A DNA stretch of 64,000 bases from Balamuthia mandrillaris (GCA_031835245.1 JAVKOQ010000063.1:163904-227903), one strand, 5' to 3'; shown: positions 10,953 through 23,272, numbered from the stretch's first letter. Translations and numbers: made by a program. The notes: generated from the letters alone by a model not told the origin.

Positions 10953-13900
10953 ATGGAGCCCTCTTCCTCGCCTGTGCTGGATGCGCTCCGCCGACAATTT
11001 GGTGAGGACGGAAAAGCGGCCAACGCCTCCACCTCCCCCAACATGAAGAAGGAGCAGACGGTCAAGATCCTGAACGAGATCACCCCAAAGTTCAACAAAG
11101 AACGCTATATGGAGCGCCAAAGCGCGGCCTTCGAAAGCCTCGATGACATCATTTCTTCTCTGCGCGGGTCGGAAGCACCTTCTCCCAGGAGCTCTCCTCT
11201 TTGGAAGTCTTCTCCCAACTTTAACCCGAAGAAGAACGAACAACCGAAAGAAGCGGAGGAAGAGGATGAAGTCCACAGTCTCATCGTTCGTGCTTCCATG
11301 CAGATAGACGCTCGCACCGCACAATTGGCTCTTGCCCAGGGAGGCAACCTCTCCGATGACTCTCGCTCGAGCTCTCCGTTGTCTTCTGCAACCAACTCTC
11401 TGCGCTCTTCGTCAAAGTCAAAGGCTCCACCCTCGCGAACACAATCCGACCGAGGCACTCAAAAGAAGGAAAAAGAAAAGGTGGAGGAAGGAAAGAGCGA
11501 TGGCGGTGAAGAACAATCAGAAGCAGAAGAAGACGAAGACGACGAAGGAGACGAAGGAGAAGAATATCCAGAGTTGACTATTTATAACTCGTTGGAAGTA
11601 CCTTATTGTTACCAACACATCTGTTATGAGTATCTCCACTATACCGACACCCCATTTTCATTTCCAAAAGGTGAACACCTTGTTCTTCTTGTTCTTGTTC
11701 TTGTTCTTGTTCTTGTTCTTGTTCTTCTTGTTCTTCTTCTTCTTCTTCTTCTTCTTCTTCTTCTTCTTCTTCTTCTTCTTCTTCTTCTTCTTCTTCTTCT
11801 TCGCTTTTTCTGCGTGTTATTCTAACCAATCCAACACGTATGTAGAAGCACAAACACAAAAACAAGAAGAAGCACCAGAGGAGTTCAGCTTGGAGGACTA
11901 CGAGCTGGAGGATGGCATGGAAGAGCCGAAAGATGGAATGCTGCCCTCATTCTTTGATCCAGAGGAGTACAAAGCCGCTCGCGAGGCCATCGTTAGCTTG
12001 GATTACGTGCCTCATCTGTTTGCTCGCCAACTGAGTGCTTTTCGTGGACCCGAGCATTATTCGAGCAAAGAGAAGTTGGAAGGCTTTTCGAACATAGGCT
12101 TCGCAAATACCAGCAAAACAACATATCTCAGTATCATAGACGAAAACTTGGACAAGAAACAACTAAAGCAACTTGGAAAAAAAGTTCATATACACACACT
12201 CTCTCCTTTCTTGTGTTGTTGTTACCCTTGGCTTACTCTTTCTTCCTTGTCGAAAATAAGATTTCACAGTACGACAACGTAGAAGCATGTATCATCAAAG
12301 GAGTGAAGCCGTTGGCCAAAGTGGACGACATAAAGCTTCCGCAGCTGCGTTACTTGGATTTGAGCGATTGCAACATATCTTCGCTCCGCTCGTTGATCGC
12401 AATGTTGCGTCACTCGCCCAATCTTGAAGAGCTAGTTGTGGCTGGCAATCCCGTTGCTTCCGCTCCTGACCTTCGTGAAAAGGTTGTCTCATTTCTCTGC
12501 TTCTCTCTCTTTCTCGCTTGGTCCATTGCTTACAAGGGACATGCGAATAGGTAATCGGAACGTGTGGGTACATTCGTGTCATAGATGGTGCTGCTGTTTC
12601 AATAGATGAGAGGGTAGAGGCCATCGCTAAGCATGGCAGCAAAGAACAAAAGAAAAACATACAGCTGATCCGTTGGGATTGGGTCTTTTGCGACCTCCCC
12701 GATATTCGCAGTACCTATTTTTATATCTTTCCGTGTTTCCTTTCTCATTTTTCCCTTACTCTCCTCTCTCTCTCTCTCTCATCTTTGCTCAGGAATGACA
12801 GAATGGGAACCCACAAAACTGACAAACCTGGTGATAAACGATGCTCAGCTGGAAGGTAAACTTGTGCTCCTATCGCTCGGCATCCGCGTCAAACTAACAA
12901 GCACAATGGGCGTCCAACAGTCTTTCACGTGGGAAGTATGCCATGTTTGCAGGTGTTGAACCTGCGTGACAACAAGATAGCAGACGTACAGGGCAGTGGC
13001 ATCGAACAATGCGAGCAACTGTGGTCCATCGATCTGTCCAACAACGCCATTGTAAAGATGACCGGCCTTTCTGCTTTCGCGTATGCTGTCCCCTTCTTAT
13101 CTTCTCTCTTTTGTCACTCTGCTTTTGTGCTGATCAGCAGTTAACGTGTTCTGCAACAAAAGGTATGTGCCTAACTTAAAGGAGCTTTACTTGGCCGGAA
13201 ACAAGGATGGCACCAAGGTTTTGAGCGAGAGCGAGTATAGGCCGCTTGTCATTGCTGTCACATGCGAGTTGAAAGGCTATAACCATGCCCCTGGCCTACG
13301 CTCCCTTGATGGCAAGCTCATCAGCCTGGAGGAGCGCATTGAAGCTTTCGAACGGGTTCGTAACCTCCTCCACTTTCTCTGTTGGTGTTCTGTTCAAAAA
13401 CACAAAGAAACACAGAGATATAGAAAGAAAAGGACACTAACGTTCAGCTCTCCTGTAGATAAAGTCCAAAAAGAGAAAGATAAGCATCGGAGAATATCGT
13501 TGGGAGACGTACCTGATAGACTACTGTGGCCACCTGCAGATCCGCACACCCGAATATGCCAATCGCCTGCGACACCTCATGCTTCCCTCATGCCAATTCA
13601 CCAACGTCGATCTCTCTCCCTTTACCTCGCTGGAGTTGTTGGACCTCAGCGGCAACTTTCTGACCAAAGTGGAGGGCCTGGAGGCGCTCTCTCATCTAAA
13701 GTTTCTCAACCTCTCCGGCAATGTGAAGCTGAACCTTGTGGATACGTTGGAGCGGCTGGCCAAAGCCAAGACGCTTCAACAGGTGTCCTTTTGTCTGACT
13801 GTGAAGGGTCATAAGAGACATCCCGACAACAAGAAGTACAGACAGACTGTATTGCAGGCTCTTCTTCATCGCAACGAAAAGCTCCGATGGCTCGACAATG

Positions 13901-16249
13901 TAGCCCCCTTCTCTCATTTCCTTCATGTGCTTTTCTTTTGGTCTCACGTTGTATATTATTGTGCAGCAATGGATAGCCTTGGAAGAGCGTGTGGAGGCCT
14001 TTGCCAACAGTACTAAAACCAAAAAGGCTGATGTTGACAAGTATCGCTTTCATATTGCTCTTCTTGATAACATTCTAGAGGTTTCCCCCTCCCTCTTTCC
14101 TCTCTTTCTCTTGTTCTTCTTCTTTGTTCTTCATTCTTCGTTCTTCTTCGTTCTAACCTGCCGAATGATATAAAACTAGCCCAAAGCAATAACCACCTAT
14201 AAGGCCTCAAAAATTCGAGTTGGATGTTCCCTCTATGATGCGGACCAAGTGACCTCTCTGTTGGGCCTCTGCAACCATTCCCTTGTGAACGAGGCTCTTG
14301 ACTTCTCAGCCTTTTCACGCTTGAGGGAGCTCAACTTATCGCGGAATAAGCTCACTTCTTTCTCTGCCAAAGAAGGATTGGGAGGATTGGAGATGCTGCC
14401 CTCCCTCCGCGTCCTTGACTTGTCCTCCAATAACATCAAAAGCTCGTTGAAAGAGGTAGCCAACTACCTGGACAAGTTCCTTTTACTGGTACAATGCTTC
14501 CTTTTGATCTTGTCCTTCTTTCTTCTTTTAAAATGTGCTTACGTGCTATCGAACAGGAATGCATTTGCTTGAGGGACAATCCCGTCATGAAAGGAAAGGA
14601 TGCTCGCACCAAGCTCATCACACTTTTACCAAAGATGAAGGAGATAACGTACCCGTTGCGTGTCATCGACACAGAGATCTCCATCACCGAACGGGTTGAT
14701 ATCCTCAAGAATGCAGGCATCATCTCGGAGCAACAGGGCGCCGAACTCTTGAAGAATGCTATTCTGTTCCAACGCGTACCTCCAAACATTAATATTTATA
14801 CTTCGGAGCGCAGCAAGGTTTGTTCTTCCTTCTTACTTAACGCGTCTTTCTTTCTTCTTCACTTCTGTGTTCTACAAGATGCTTATACTGCGCTTTACCT
14901 GGTGTTAGTTATGTGCATTGAACCTGAGTATGTCAATGTTGTACGAGATAGATCTCAGCCCTTACGTCAACTTGGAGGTGGTGTTGCTGCGCCACAACAA
15001 GCTGCAACACTTGGCAGGCACCGGCATTGACTCCCTCAAAAGACTGCGAGTGTTGGACCTTCGGGACAACCTTTTGGGCAGCATGGAGGAGGTAGTCGTC
15101 TCTGCGGTGTCTGTGTTGCCAGGCCTGACCTCGTTAGGCATCGAGGGCAACAAGTTTTCGCCAAGAGAGACCAGCTCCACCTGGAGGAAGCAGTTCTTGG
15201 CTCTTATCCCTGACTTCCACAAGAAGCACTACCGACTGCAATACCTGGATGAAGCGGTCATCACTCCTCAAGAGATCGTTTTAGCGTTTGATATTACTTC
15301 TGAAAATGCTGTCTTTGAGGTTGCTCTTATGCGTCAGGTCAGTAATGAAACCATTATCTTCTATGCTTGTCTGCTGACTCTATACTCATGTTATTTTTCC
15401 TTCTCGTATTCTCGCAGATGAAAGGAGCTGCAAAACTAACTATGGAGGAATTGGACTTGGCCAACTGCCAGCTTTCACACGCTCCGCTTTCACCCTTCCA
15501 AAACCTAACTAGCCTAAACCTCGCCAACAACAAGATAGAAAGCATTAAAGGTCTGTTGCAGCTATTCTTACTTCTAGAGCAATTTGAAACAAACCCCTCA
15601 CTTGCTCAATATGTTTGCTGCAGAGGTCAACATTGCCAAGATGACAAAGCTGACGAGCTTGGACATAAGCAACAACAAACTGGGTGACCTCTCGGAGTTG
15701 GCTGCCACTATAACAAAGCTCAAATCCCTCTCACAGGTCAGCTGCATTTCCATCTGTGATTTCTTTTGAAAACATAAGCCAACAGCCTCTTACAAATGTT
15801 ATCAGGTGACGGCCATTGGGAATCCTTGTTTCCCCGTAGACACCACCGAGCATAGAAGTCAGCTGCTCTCTCTCCTCTTGCAATCAGCTGATCCTTTGAA
15901 ATTTACTCTCAAGTCCTTGAACCGCTCACCCGTATCTACCATTGACATCGTACGTTCTCTCTCTTTGCCCTCTTGCCCTCCCCTCGTGCTCATCTTTCCT
16001 TGTTTAACAGTGCACAAGCTTGGCCGAGTCCAAAGATGTGGATGTGCAAGCCATCCGCTTACAGCTTTGTTTGAGAGCACAGCAACTAAAGCCTTCCGAC
16101 CCAACCAGCATCGTTTCATTGGATCTCTCGGCCAAGGGCTTTGTTGGTTTGGATGGCTTGCAAAACTTTGTGAACTTGACAAGGCTTGACCTCCAACGGA
16201 ATGCTCTCATTACAATCGAGGTACGTGCCTTAGCCGTTTGAGATAATAT

Positions 16250-16280
<31 letters not shown>

Positions 16281-16896
16281 CAGAGCGAAATGGAGTTCTG
16301 ACACTTCTTTGCGGACCCTGCAGACAACTATCTTCCGACATCTACCTCAGCTGAGCTATTTGGACCTGCGGGAAAACGACCTACAGGAAGGAGTGGGCAA
16401 GATTTCTAAGGCCTTGGCCCACTGCCCTTCCCTGTCGGTGCTCTGCTTGAAGAACGCCACCAACGACAAGAAGCGGACGTGCTCCCCCAAGAACTACGCC
16501 CACAAAGTGTTTAGCCTGCTGCCCTACCTTCAGATCCTCGACAACCTTCGCAACCCCTTTGGCAGTCCTCTCTCTTGGTTCCCTCCAACACGACCATCAG
16601 AACAAGCACAACAACAGCTAACTCCAGACAAAGCAAAAGAGAAAGCCGAAGAGGCAGAAGAAGAAGAAGAAGAAGCTGTAAAAACCACAACAACAAAACA
16701 AGGGAGACCAACAACAGGCAAGAGCAAAAGAGGGTACTCGGTGGCCACCATGAAGTTGCATCGGACCAAAGCACAAGAAGTGGCTAAGGCACAACAGCAA
16801 TTGGAGGAAGGTGATGCCGCTTTGTCGCAGACGAATAACGATGCTGCTGAAGGAGAGGCTGTCACCGCCGCTGATGGTGAGAAAGAGCAGCCCTAA
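10953..16896 (+). CDS. Large leucine-rich-repeat protein (SDS22/LRRC9-like), 17 exons
   Basis: Predicted 1526 aa. Exons: 10953-11670, 11846-12183, 12261-12482, 12551-12710, 12793-12855, 12921-13080, 13163-13355, 13459-13899, 13967-14080, 14180-14488, 14557-14817, 14909-15337, 15418-15550, 15624-15736, 15806-15949, 16011-16220, 16324-16896; 4581 nt, phases consistent. The N-terminal third is acidic and Ser-rich. After that, several separate blocks of SDS22-class LRRs occur, for example RYLDLSDCNISSLRSL, LQVLNLRDNKIADVQG, LELLDLSGNFLTKVEG, LRVLDLRDNLLGSM and LTSLDISNNKLGDL. Most blocks end in a cap of the form YRxxVLxxLPxLxxLDN (RQTVLQALLHRNEKLRWLDN). Multi-block SDS22-type architecture resembles LRRC9. 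It ends in a coiled, Glu/Lys-rich tail. No membrane or kinase domain seen. The first donor (11671) is the least certain. Confidence 0.88.
11686..11802. repeat. (GTTCTT)n(CTT)n compound microsatellite, intron 1 of the LRR gene
   Basis: Pyrimidine-rich on the sense strand, and the same compound motif as in ASCC3 intron 2. Reading through it gives meaningless LVLVLV and FLFLFL ORFs. Confidence 0.95.
16248..16275. repeat. (GA)n in intron 16 of the LRR gene
   Basis: Purine repeat on the sense strand, the one clear exception to the pyrimidine-sense rule seen in other introns here. Confidence 0.9.
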
Positions 16897-16943
16897 AACC
16901 TCACCTTTCATTAATAATTGCCGTGGAATGTAACGTGCATTGC

Positions 16944-16944
<1 letters not shown>

Positions 16945-16987
<43 letters not shown>
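16945..16987. repeat. (GA)n tract between LRR and TFIIIA genes
   Basis: Interrupted GA repeat in the 125-bp convergent gap. It reads CT on the TFIIIA sense strand, beyond that gene's stop. Confidence 0.9.
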
Positions 16988-17021
16988 CTAAAGAACAAAA
17001 GAGAGACCAGAGATGGGCTGA

Positions 17022-18637
17022 TCAAGAAGCTGCTTCTTGTTCGTTTAGTAGAGAAGGAAGTGGAGGGAACATGCCCACCCCAATATCTTCCTGATGTTCA
17101 GCTAAAGTAGCGCCGCTACTGGGAAGGCTGTGCTTTGTGAGGAGTTGGGCTTGCAGCAACATACTAGATGCCAACGCTTGTCCTTTTAGCCCTAAAAAGT
17201 CTTTGGCCACGTTGAATGGCTTGCTGGTGGGTGTTGTAGTAATGGCGAATGTATCATCCGTGGTCGTGTTCTGGTGTTCTTTTTTGACGACGTTCTCTGT
17301 GGAGGAGGCATCGCAGTCGTGGGCGCGCTTGTGTCGGGCGAGAACATGCTTATGAGCAAACGCCAAGCCACAACCCGGATAAGGGCAGATATGTGGTCGT
17401 TCGTTTGCGTGGGCACTCTTGGTATGTTGGTTAAGGTTTCCTTTCTGTTTCAGAAAGATTTAGCACGCAAAAACGAACATAAAGAAAAAAAAGCAAGGCA
17501 TAATGTTTACCTTTGTGTAGGACTTTCCGCAAAGATTGCAGGTAAAGAGAGGCTTATTGTCAGAATGTAGGGAAGCAATGTGTCTTTGAAGATTGGAACG
17601 TTTGGTAAATGTTTGGGGGCATTGAGGGCAACTAATGCGCTCTTTTTCTGATGGGTGACTTTCTTTGATATGCCGTCGTAGTTCTGAGTGCTTTGTGAAG
17701 GCCTCTCCACAGTTCTCCCATCCGCACACGTGCTTCTTCTGTGCTGTTTTGTTAATGTGTAAGCACAAGAGTGAAGCGAAGAAAGTAAAACAAATAACAA
17801 GAACAACAAAAGAGCAGAGCAGAGAGAATTAAGAACAAGAGGGAGGAGAGGTAATGTTACCTTTATGGACTGAATCTACGTGTCGCTTCAGCTGAGTGGG
17901 GTAGTCAAAGGCCTTGGGACAGCCCTCATAGGTGCAAGGATAGGGACTTTCCCCAGAGTGCTTGCAGAGGTGTCGCCAAAGCAGCCTGTGCTTGGAGAAG
18001 CGCTGGTTGCAGCCCTCATAGGTGCATGCATAGGGTTTGGCCTCCTCGTTGTTGTGGAGCAGCTGGTGCCGCCGCAGGTGCTGCTGAGTGAAAAAGGCCT
18101 TGCCACAACCCTCCTCCTCGCACTTGAATGGCTTTTGGCCGGTGTGGAACAGCTGGTGACGAGTAAGGTGGTGGCTGCGACGAAAACGTTTCCCGCAACC
18201 GGCATAACCACACACAAAGGGTTTCTGTAACAGGGAGCGACAGGTTACAGTGAAGTTTGTTGGAAGGAGGAGAGAAACGAACAAAAGAGGAAGAGAAGAG
18301 GTACCTCTCCGGTGTGTGTGCGTTGGTGCTGCTCCAGTTTCGCTTTGCGATTGAAACGCTTTTCGCAGCCCTCAAAGTCGCAAGCCCATACTTTTCTCTT
18401 GTGTGAATTCTTCTCTTCTTCCTCCTCCGCCTCTACTTCCTCCTCTTCCTCTACCGCCTCTTCCTCCTCGAGTCGCTGCTCGTCGCTGCTGCAGGGCTCC
18501 GGCGAGGGCCGCCACATGGAGTTTTGGGCGGAGCTTCTTCTCTTTCGCTTGCTGCCCACCACCACAACAACAAGTTCTTCTTCTCTCCCTTCCGCCATTC
18601 TGAGTGACGGGACTGTGGTCTTGACCAAATCCTCCAT
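17022..18637 (-). CDS. GTF3A: Transcription factor IIIA, nine C2H2 zinc fingers
   Basis: Binds the 5S rRNA gene internal control region and 5S rRNA itself for RNA polymerase III transcription. Four exons: 18305-18637, 17861-18224, 17511-17743, 17022-17444; 1353 nt and 450 aa. The first in-frame ATG is 18637 (MEDLVKTTVPSLRMAEG), with a second at 18598. An acidic N-terminal stretch precedes exactly nine C2H2 fingers with TGE-type linkers, the count that defines TFIIIA. Finger 1 is CDFEGCEKRFNRKAKLEQH, finger 5 CTYEGCPKAFDYPTQLKRH, finger 6 CGWENCGEAFTKHSELRRH, and finger 9 CPYPGCGLAFAHKHVLARH. Finger 8 is split by the last intron (CNLCGKSYTK then KGNLNQHTKSAH). A Thr/Ser-rich C-terminal tail follows. 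Confidence 0.93.
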
Positions 18638-19443
18638 CTCAGCAGCTTGTACAGGTACCAGCTGGCCAAAGTGCGGGCGCGCGGCAGCGGCTGCAAGCAC
18701 ACCCCTTCCCCCTCCCTCTCCTTTGCAACAACCAGCTGCTGCTCTTCCCCAAGGACTGACTCCTCATACAAAATCAGTCCCAAATTCTGCCATACCCAGC
18801 CATTCCCAGCCATACCCAGCCATACCCATCCATGCCCAGCCATAGCCATCCATACCCAGCCAACCTTATCCGTGCGTGCGGATCAAGGGGGTCTCTCTTC
18901 TGATTGGAAACCAAAGCCACTGCTCTGCTAGGACATCTGATCAGGGGTGAGAAGGGAGAAGATCAAAGAAGAAGCAGGAGGTTCACTTGCACCTTAACCT
19001 TTCCTGAAGGTGCAAGCATGGCAAAGGAAGCCTGAAGAAGACTTGTTAATGTTTTAAAGCTTTTATTTTGTTTTGAGCTTCAGTGGTTGTTTTTAGAAGA
19101 AGAAGAAGACGAGAAGGAAAGGAGAGAAGGAAAGAACGAAAGAAAGAACTGTCTCATCTGTTCCTCAGAAGCGTTGCATGATGCATGAAATAATAATGTC
19201 TTCATGTTGGAATGCCTGTGATTCCAAGTGCTCTAAGATTCTGCAATAGAATATATTCAAGTTGCCAACGTGCCTAGCAGACCCCATCACCAAAGTGCTA
19301 GAAACTCAGGTTAGCCTTGAGTGTCTCACCATTGCTTTGCTTCAACCGGCAGCAAAAAGAGTTGTTGATGTTTTGAGGGGAGGAAGTGGCCGTTAGAGCA
19401 GACTCGCTTGGCAAGGCTAGGGCCTACATCGGCGTGGCTGACG
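18638..19443. other. Intergenic with short minisatellite
   Basis: 806 bp with no supported gene. Contains the CCAGCCATACC minisatellite (18790-18864) and AT-richer sequence at 19050-19260. Confidence 0.55.
18790..18864. repeat. Minisatellite, unit about CCAGCCATACC
   Basis: About seven imperfect copies of a 10-11 bp unit (CATACCCAGC, with CATTCCCAGC and CATCCATGCC variants) upstream of the TFIIIA start. Confidence 0.85.
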
Positions 19444-20394
19444 TCACGTTGTTGACGATGAACTTGTGGCAGCAACAACAGAAGTTGAGTGAGAGGTGGA
19501 TACGGAAGGAGAGGAAGAGGTGACTGCTGTTGCATTAGAAGAGGCGGAGGTGGCAGCCGGAGGTGAGAGTAATGTTTCTGAGAGAAAGAGGGGAGTGGGG
19601 GACCAAGCCCTAAAGGTTGGAGAGGAAGGCATGGAGCCGAGGTACTGAGACGAGGGAGGGGGCATGTTGGTGTTTGCGGCAGCGAGCCGATGGTGATGGT
19701 GATAGGCTTGTTGCTGCTGGACGCTCCACTTCATTTTCTGTTGCAGCTTTTCCAGCTTGAGCTGTTGCATTTCTCGCTTGAGTTCCAGGTGAGTGTCTCT
19801 TATCTCTTGGTTCACAGCTTTGATGTGTTGCAGCTCGTTGAGTATGGAGGTCAGCAGCTTTGCCTTGTGCTTAGACTCTGCGCTGTCATCATTGTTCGTG
19901 ACCTCCTCTCCCGTTGTAGCAGTAGAAGTGTTCACAGAAGAGGAGGGAGCAAACGTCGTCGCAGCGGCAGAAGAAGGGGGAGCAGCAGGAGTTGTTGCAC
20001 CGATTTTTGGTGTTGAACGCGGAGTGAGGTCCTCATAAGACAGTGGTCGAGGTTTAGTTTGTGTTGGGGAACGAGGAAGAGGTGAACGAGCAGAAGAGGC
20101 CTTCTGTTGCATTGATGATGCCTTTTGTGGTCGTTGTGGTGCCCTCCACTCTTGAAAGGAAGCGGAGGGAGCACCCGACACAGGGCTCTCGAATGGAGGA
20201 TTAGCCGATCGATCTGGAGAGGTGAACCGCCGACGCTTGCCGTCCCCAGAGCGGCGCTCTCCCGTTGTGGCGGTGGTAGGGGCAGTTGACCCGTCGCTGC
20301 CGTCGCTTGGTTGCGCCGTCGCATCTGGCCTGCCCGTTGTGGCAGGGGGTTCACCGAACCTGCCGCCGCCATCATGCACCCGCTTCCTCTCCAT
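19444..20394 (-). CDS. Hypothetical Ser/Thr/Pro/Ala-rich protein with coiled coil
   Basis: Single uninterrupted frame of 316 aa starting MERKRVHDGGGRFGEPPATT. A long disordered N-terminal part carries SP and TP sites (RSPLPRSPTQTKPRPLSYED). A helical segment of about 50 residues follows (LLTSILNELQHIKAVNQEI, then LKREMQQLKLEKLQQKMKWS), with Gln, His and Ser-rich tails. Basic KRRRF near residue 53 could be a nuclear signal. No family recognised. The 5' side is a TTTC repeat. It is probably genuine because the frame is long, codon use resembles the neighbours and the coiled coil is well formed. The lack of introns is unusual for the window. Confidence 0.55.
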   Translation of the reverse strand: MERKRVHDGGGRFGEPPATTGRPDATAQPSDGSDGSTAPTTATTGERRSGDGKRRRFTSPDRSANPPFESPVSGAPSASFQEWRAPQRPQKASSMQQKASSARSPLPRSPTQTKPRPLSYEDLTPRSTPKIGATTPAAPPSSAAATTFAPSSSVNTSTATTGEEVTNNDDSAESKHKAKLLTSILNELQHIKAVNQEIRDTHLELKREMQQLKLEKLQQKMKWSVQQQQAYHHHHRLAAANTNMPPPSSQYLGSMPSSPTFRAWSPTPLFLSETLLSPPAATSASSNATAVTSSSPSVSTSHSTSVVAATSSSSTT

Positions 20395-21003
20395 CTTTCT
20401 TTCTTTCTTTCTTTCTTTCTTCTAAAAGCCGAGTAGCACCTTCCCTACTACCCTCCCACACACTGAGTGTGTTTGGTTAAGAAAAAACGCACCGCACCCC
20501 ACTGCAGCTGGGTAGGGTTTGCACGGTTCAACCCACGTTCTCTCTCTTTGGGGGCAATGATGATGCCAAAAAAAGCAGCCATTAAAAAAAAAACGCGCAG
20601 GCCACGCTGCGCTCTGCTGACGTGTGCCCACCACAGAGAAGACGCACTTTGCCACCAGACCACAGGAGCTTTTTTTTGCCAGCCTTGCGCACCTGCTCCA
20701 CGTTGAAAGTGTTATTAAGGAAGAGCCAAAGCGGGGCAGAAGCCTCTTCCGAGTGAGTCTCACGTCCAACTTGACAGGACCTGCTGCTGCTGCTGACCCA
20801 CACCCTCGCCCAACGTATGCCTCCAAGCCATGGAGATTGATGGGAGAGGGGTTTGCATCACGGAGTGAACTGTTTTGGTGTTTATTATCTTTAGTCATGA
20901 TAAAAGTTGTCCTTTCTTTGATGGGCGCTGGCCTTTCTTTGCATCACGATAATGGTGCGGAGAGCGATCAGGGCACCATTACTGCTTGTTGTTGTTTTTA
21001 GTG
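20395..21003. other. Intergenic, with (TTTC)n at 20397-20420
   Basis: 609 bp between two minus-strand genes. A tetranucleotide repeat abuts the start of the upstream hypothetical gene. An ORF on the minus strand (20422-20898) has no family signal and I do not support it. Confidence 0.5.
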
Positions 21004-22821
21004 TTAGGGTTGGTCGTCACGGATGGTATCTAGAATGAGTTGGGCTGTAGGAGTCACCTTTGGAGTGGTGGTGGACACCGACTCTTTCTCCACAGCCTTG
21101 TCCTTGCTCTCAGGCTCCTTTGCTGGGAATGGCGGTGTGGAGGAGTCTTCCTTCTGTTCTGTAGGTTTGGTCTCTTCCTTCACATCGTCATCCTCGTCCT
21201 TTGTTGCTTGGTCTTGCAGGCTGCCTCCCGTCTTCAAGTCAGGTGATTTTGCCTTGTATTCAATTATTTTGTCATAAAGCTCTTCAGCTTGTTCCTTACG
21301 GCCAACCTGTTGTTGATGTAAGCACAGAAAAAGAAGAGAGAGAAACGAGATTTAGCGCACCCTTAATAGATAGGCAGATGGCTGCCCATTATCGAAGCTA
21401 GAAATGCGAACACCTTTCTCCTGAACTCGTTCACACACCATGGAAGGAAATAGAGGTGCGTTCAAAATCAACTTTAGAATGCCCTCCGTGCGCATCACTT
21501 TTTTCAACAGATTGCACAGAAGTGAAGGAGGAGATACATGAGTGATGAGACGGGGTTTGGCAAAAACAAAGAGCGTGAGAGTGTTATGAATTACCAAGAC
21601 GTGATTGGGTGGATTCTTGCGAAACATTGAGATGAAGTTGACCGACACCCCTTTCTTTCCATGCCTTGCTCGTGTTGTCCAGACCAAAGAGCCTGGCTCT
21701 GACCTAATGCCAGCGAGGCATGGTTCGCCAACGTCAGTAAGTTAAGCTGGTTTGCTATTGTTTGATCGTCATTAACATACCGTGTAAACGTGCCGCTCGC
21801 CTTCTTCTCCTGTGACAACGTCTACGGGTTTTAGTGGTGTAATAGTGCTTGGCTCCGTCTTAAGAGCGAGTGTATCAGTTGAAGTCGAAGAGGAAGCCTA
21901 TAAAGGGTGCATGGCCAGTAAGCTAATCAGCAAGATGTTGCTGCAAGAACAAAAGACACGACAGAAAAAACACGGACACGGAAGAGAGAACAAGATCGAG
22001 TGGTCGTAGCGAAAGTTACCGATTTCAGCGGAGCAGCAATGTTTTGCCCAAAAATAGGAGAAGTGGAGCTTCCAGCAAGAGTGGAGGTCAGAGAAAAGCC
22101 TGTAGAAGTCAGCGAAGGACTACTCCCGAAGTTGAAGTTGAACGAAGGAACGGAAGAAGAGGAAGAAGAGGAGGAGCTGGTAAGTGAAGAAAAAGTTCCA
22201 AAAAGGGAAGAGCCAGAGGATGCTGATGTGGAGAAGTTAAAATTGAAGAGAGAGGACGAGGTGGTGGCACCAGCGGAGGAGCTAGAAGAAGAGGAGGCAG
22301 TGGAGAAATCAAAGTTGAAGAGAGGAGCAGTGGCGGGTTTGTCTTTCTTTGATTCTTTGTCCCCAGACTCCGTGGTGTTGGGTTTCCTGAAATTTATTGT
22401 TAGTGCCCCTCCCGCAAGCAAGACCAACAAACGAAAGAAGAACAAGTCATGGCCGTACATGCGTTTGGAAGTCTGGTCCTGCTCCTCATTTTCGTTGTCC
22501 CCCGTGCTGGGTGCAGCGTCCTCCTGCTCCTTCACGTCCTCTTCAGCTCCCCTCTTTTTCGACGCTGAATAAATAAATGAAAGCACACCACAAACATGCT
22601 CCGTCAGTTTTTTAAAAAAAACACACTCCCACGCCCCCACCCCACCCCACCCCCCACGTACCCATTATTGTTATTTTTTCGTTTGGTTCTTCTCTCGCTA
22701 CGCAAACCGTGAACTTCCAATTTCTCTCCTCCCTTCTCTTTCTTTTCTCCTCCTCCCGGAGCGAGCGAAGGGACAATTTTTTTTGGTTTGGGCGGGTGCT
22801 TGGGGGTTCAGTTGCGGACAT
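21004..22821 (-). CDS. FG-repeat protein with C-terminal Ran-binding domain (NUP50/RANBP3-like)
   Basis: Nuclear transport cofactor. Seven exons: 22662-22821, 22459-22564, 22020-22386, 21781-21897, 21595-21703, 21361-21497, 21004-21306; 1299 nt and 432 aa. It starts MSATEPPSTRPNQKK. A basic/acidic SKKRGAEEDVKEQEDAAP segment is followed by a Ser-rich region with Phe motifs (LFNFDFS, LFNFNFS, SLFGTFS, PIFGQN) typical of FG nucleoporins. A Ran-binding domain follows: GEEGERHVYTVRARLFGLD, KAWKERGVGQLHLN, VMRTEGILKLILNAPLFPSM, YLLRVGRKEQAEELY. The tail is acidic. It sits head to head with importin-5, 451 bp apart. NUP50 and RANBP3 share this layout and I cannot choose between them. Confidence 0.88.
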
Positions 22822-23272
22822 GATTTCCTTTTTTTGAGGGAAGCTGCTGGAATCGAGGTCACAACGAGAAGGATTTGGTTAATTTGTGGCGTCGACATTT
22901 TTCTTTTTTTCCTTCTTTTCTTTTCTCCGCTTCTTTTTTCTTCTTCGTTGTTGTTGTAGTTTGTTGCACTCTTCTTCCCCACCCTTCGGCAACGAGAGCG
23001 GCTCGTTGAAAGCGCAAAAAAAAAAAAAAAAGAACGTGTAGCGGCATTCACGCAACGGCTCTTTCTCCTCCTCTTTTTATTTATTTATCTCGAAAGCTCT
23101 AGCGCTTCGCTTGAACACGCAAGTTTCTTAACAAAAAAAAAAGTATGTAAAAATTATGGTGCACCATTTGATGTTCCCGCTGCTTTTCACGATGACACAG
23201 CTCCCCTCATTGCATTGACTTACCACTCTTCCATTTTGTTACAAAAAAAAACACAGAAGAAAAAATTAAAAG
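22822..23272. promoter_or_regulatory. Shared divergent region of the RanBD protein and importin-5
   Basis: 451 bp between start codons of two nuclear-transport genes, rich in T/C and A homopolymers. No known factor site was identified. Confidence 0.4.

Noticed and set aside
19439-19446. TGACGTCA palindrome near 19440
   Set aside because: It overlaps the stop codon of the low-complexity gene (ACGTGACGTCA) and has no promoter context, so probably chance.
20422-20898. 158-aa minus-strand ORF
   Set aside because: No ATG-proximal conservation, odd composition and overlap with repeats; nothing supports it as a gene.
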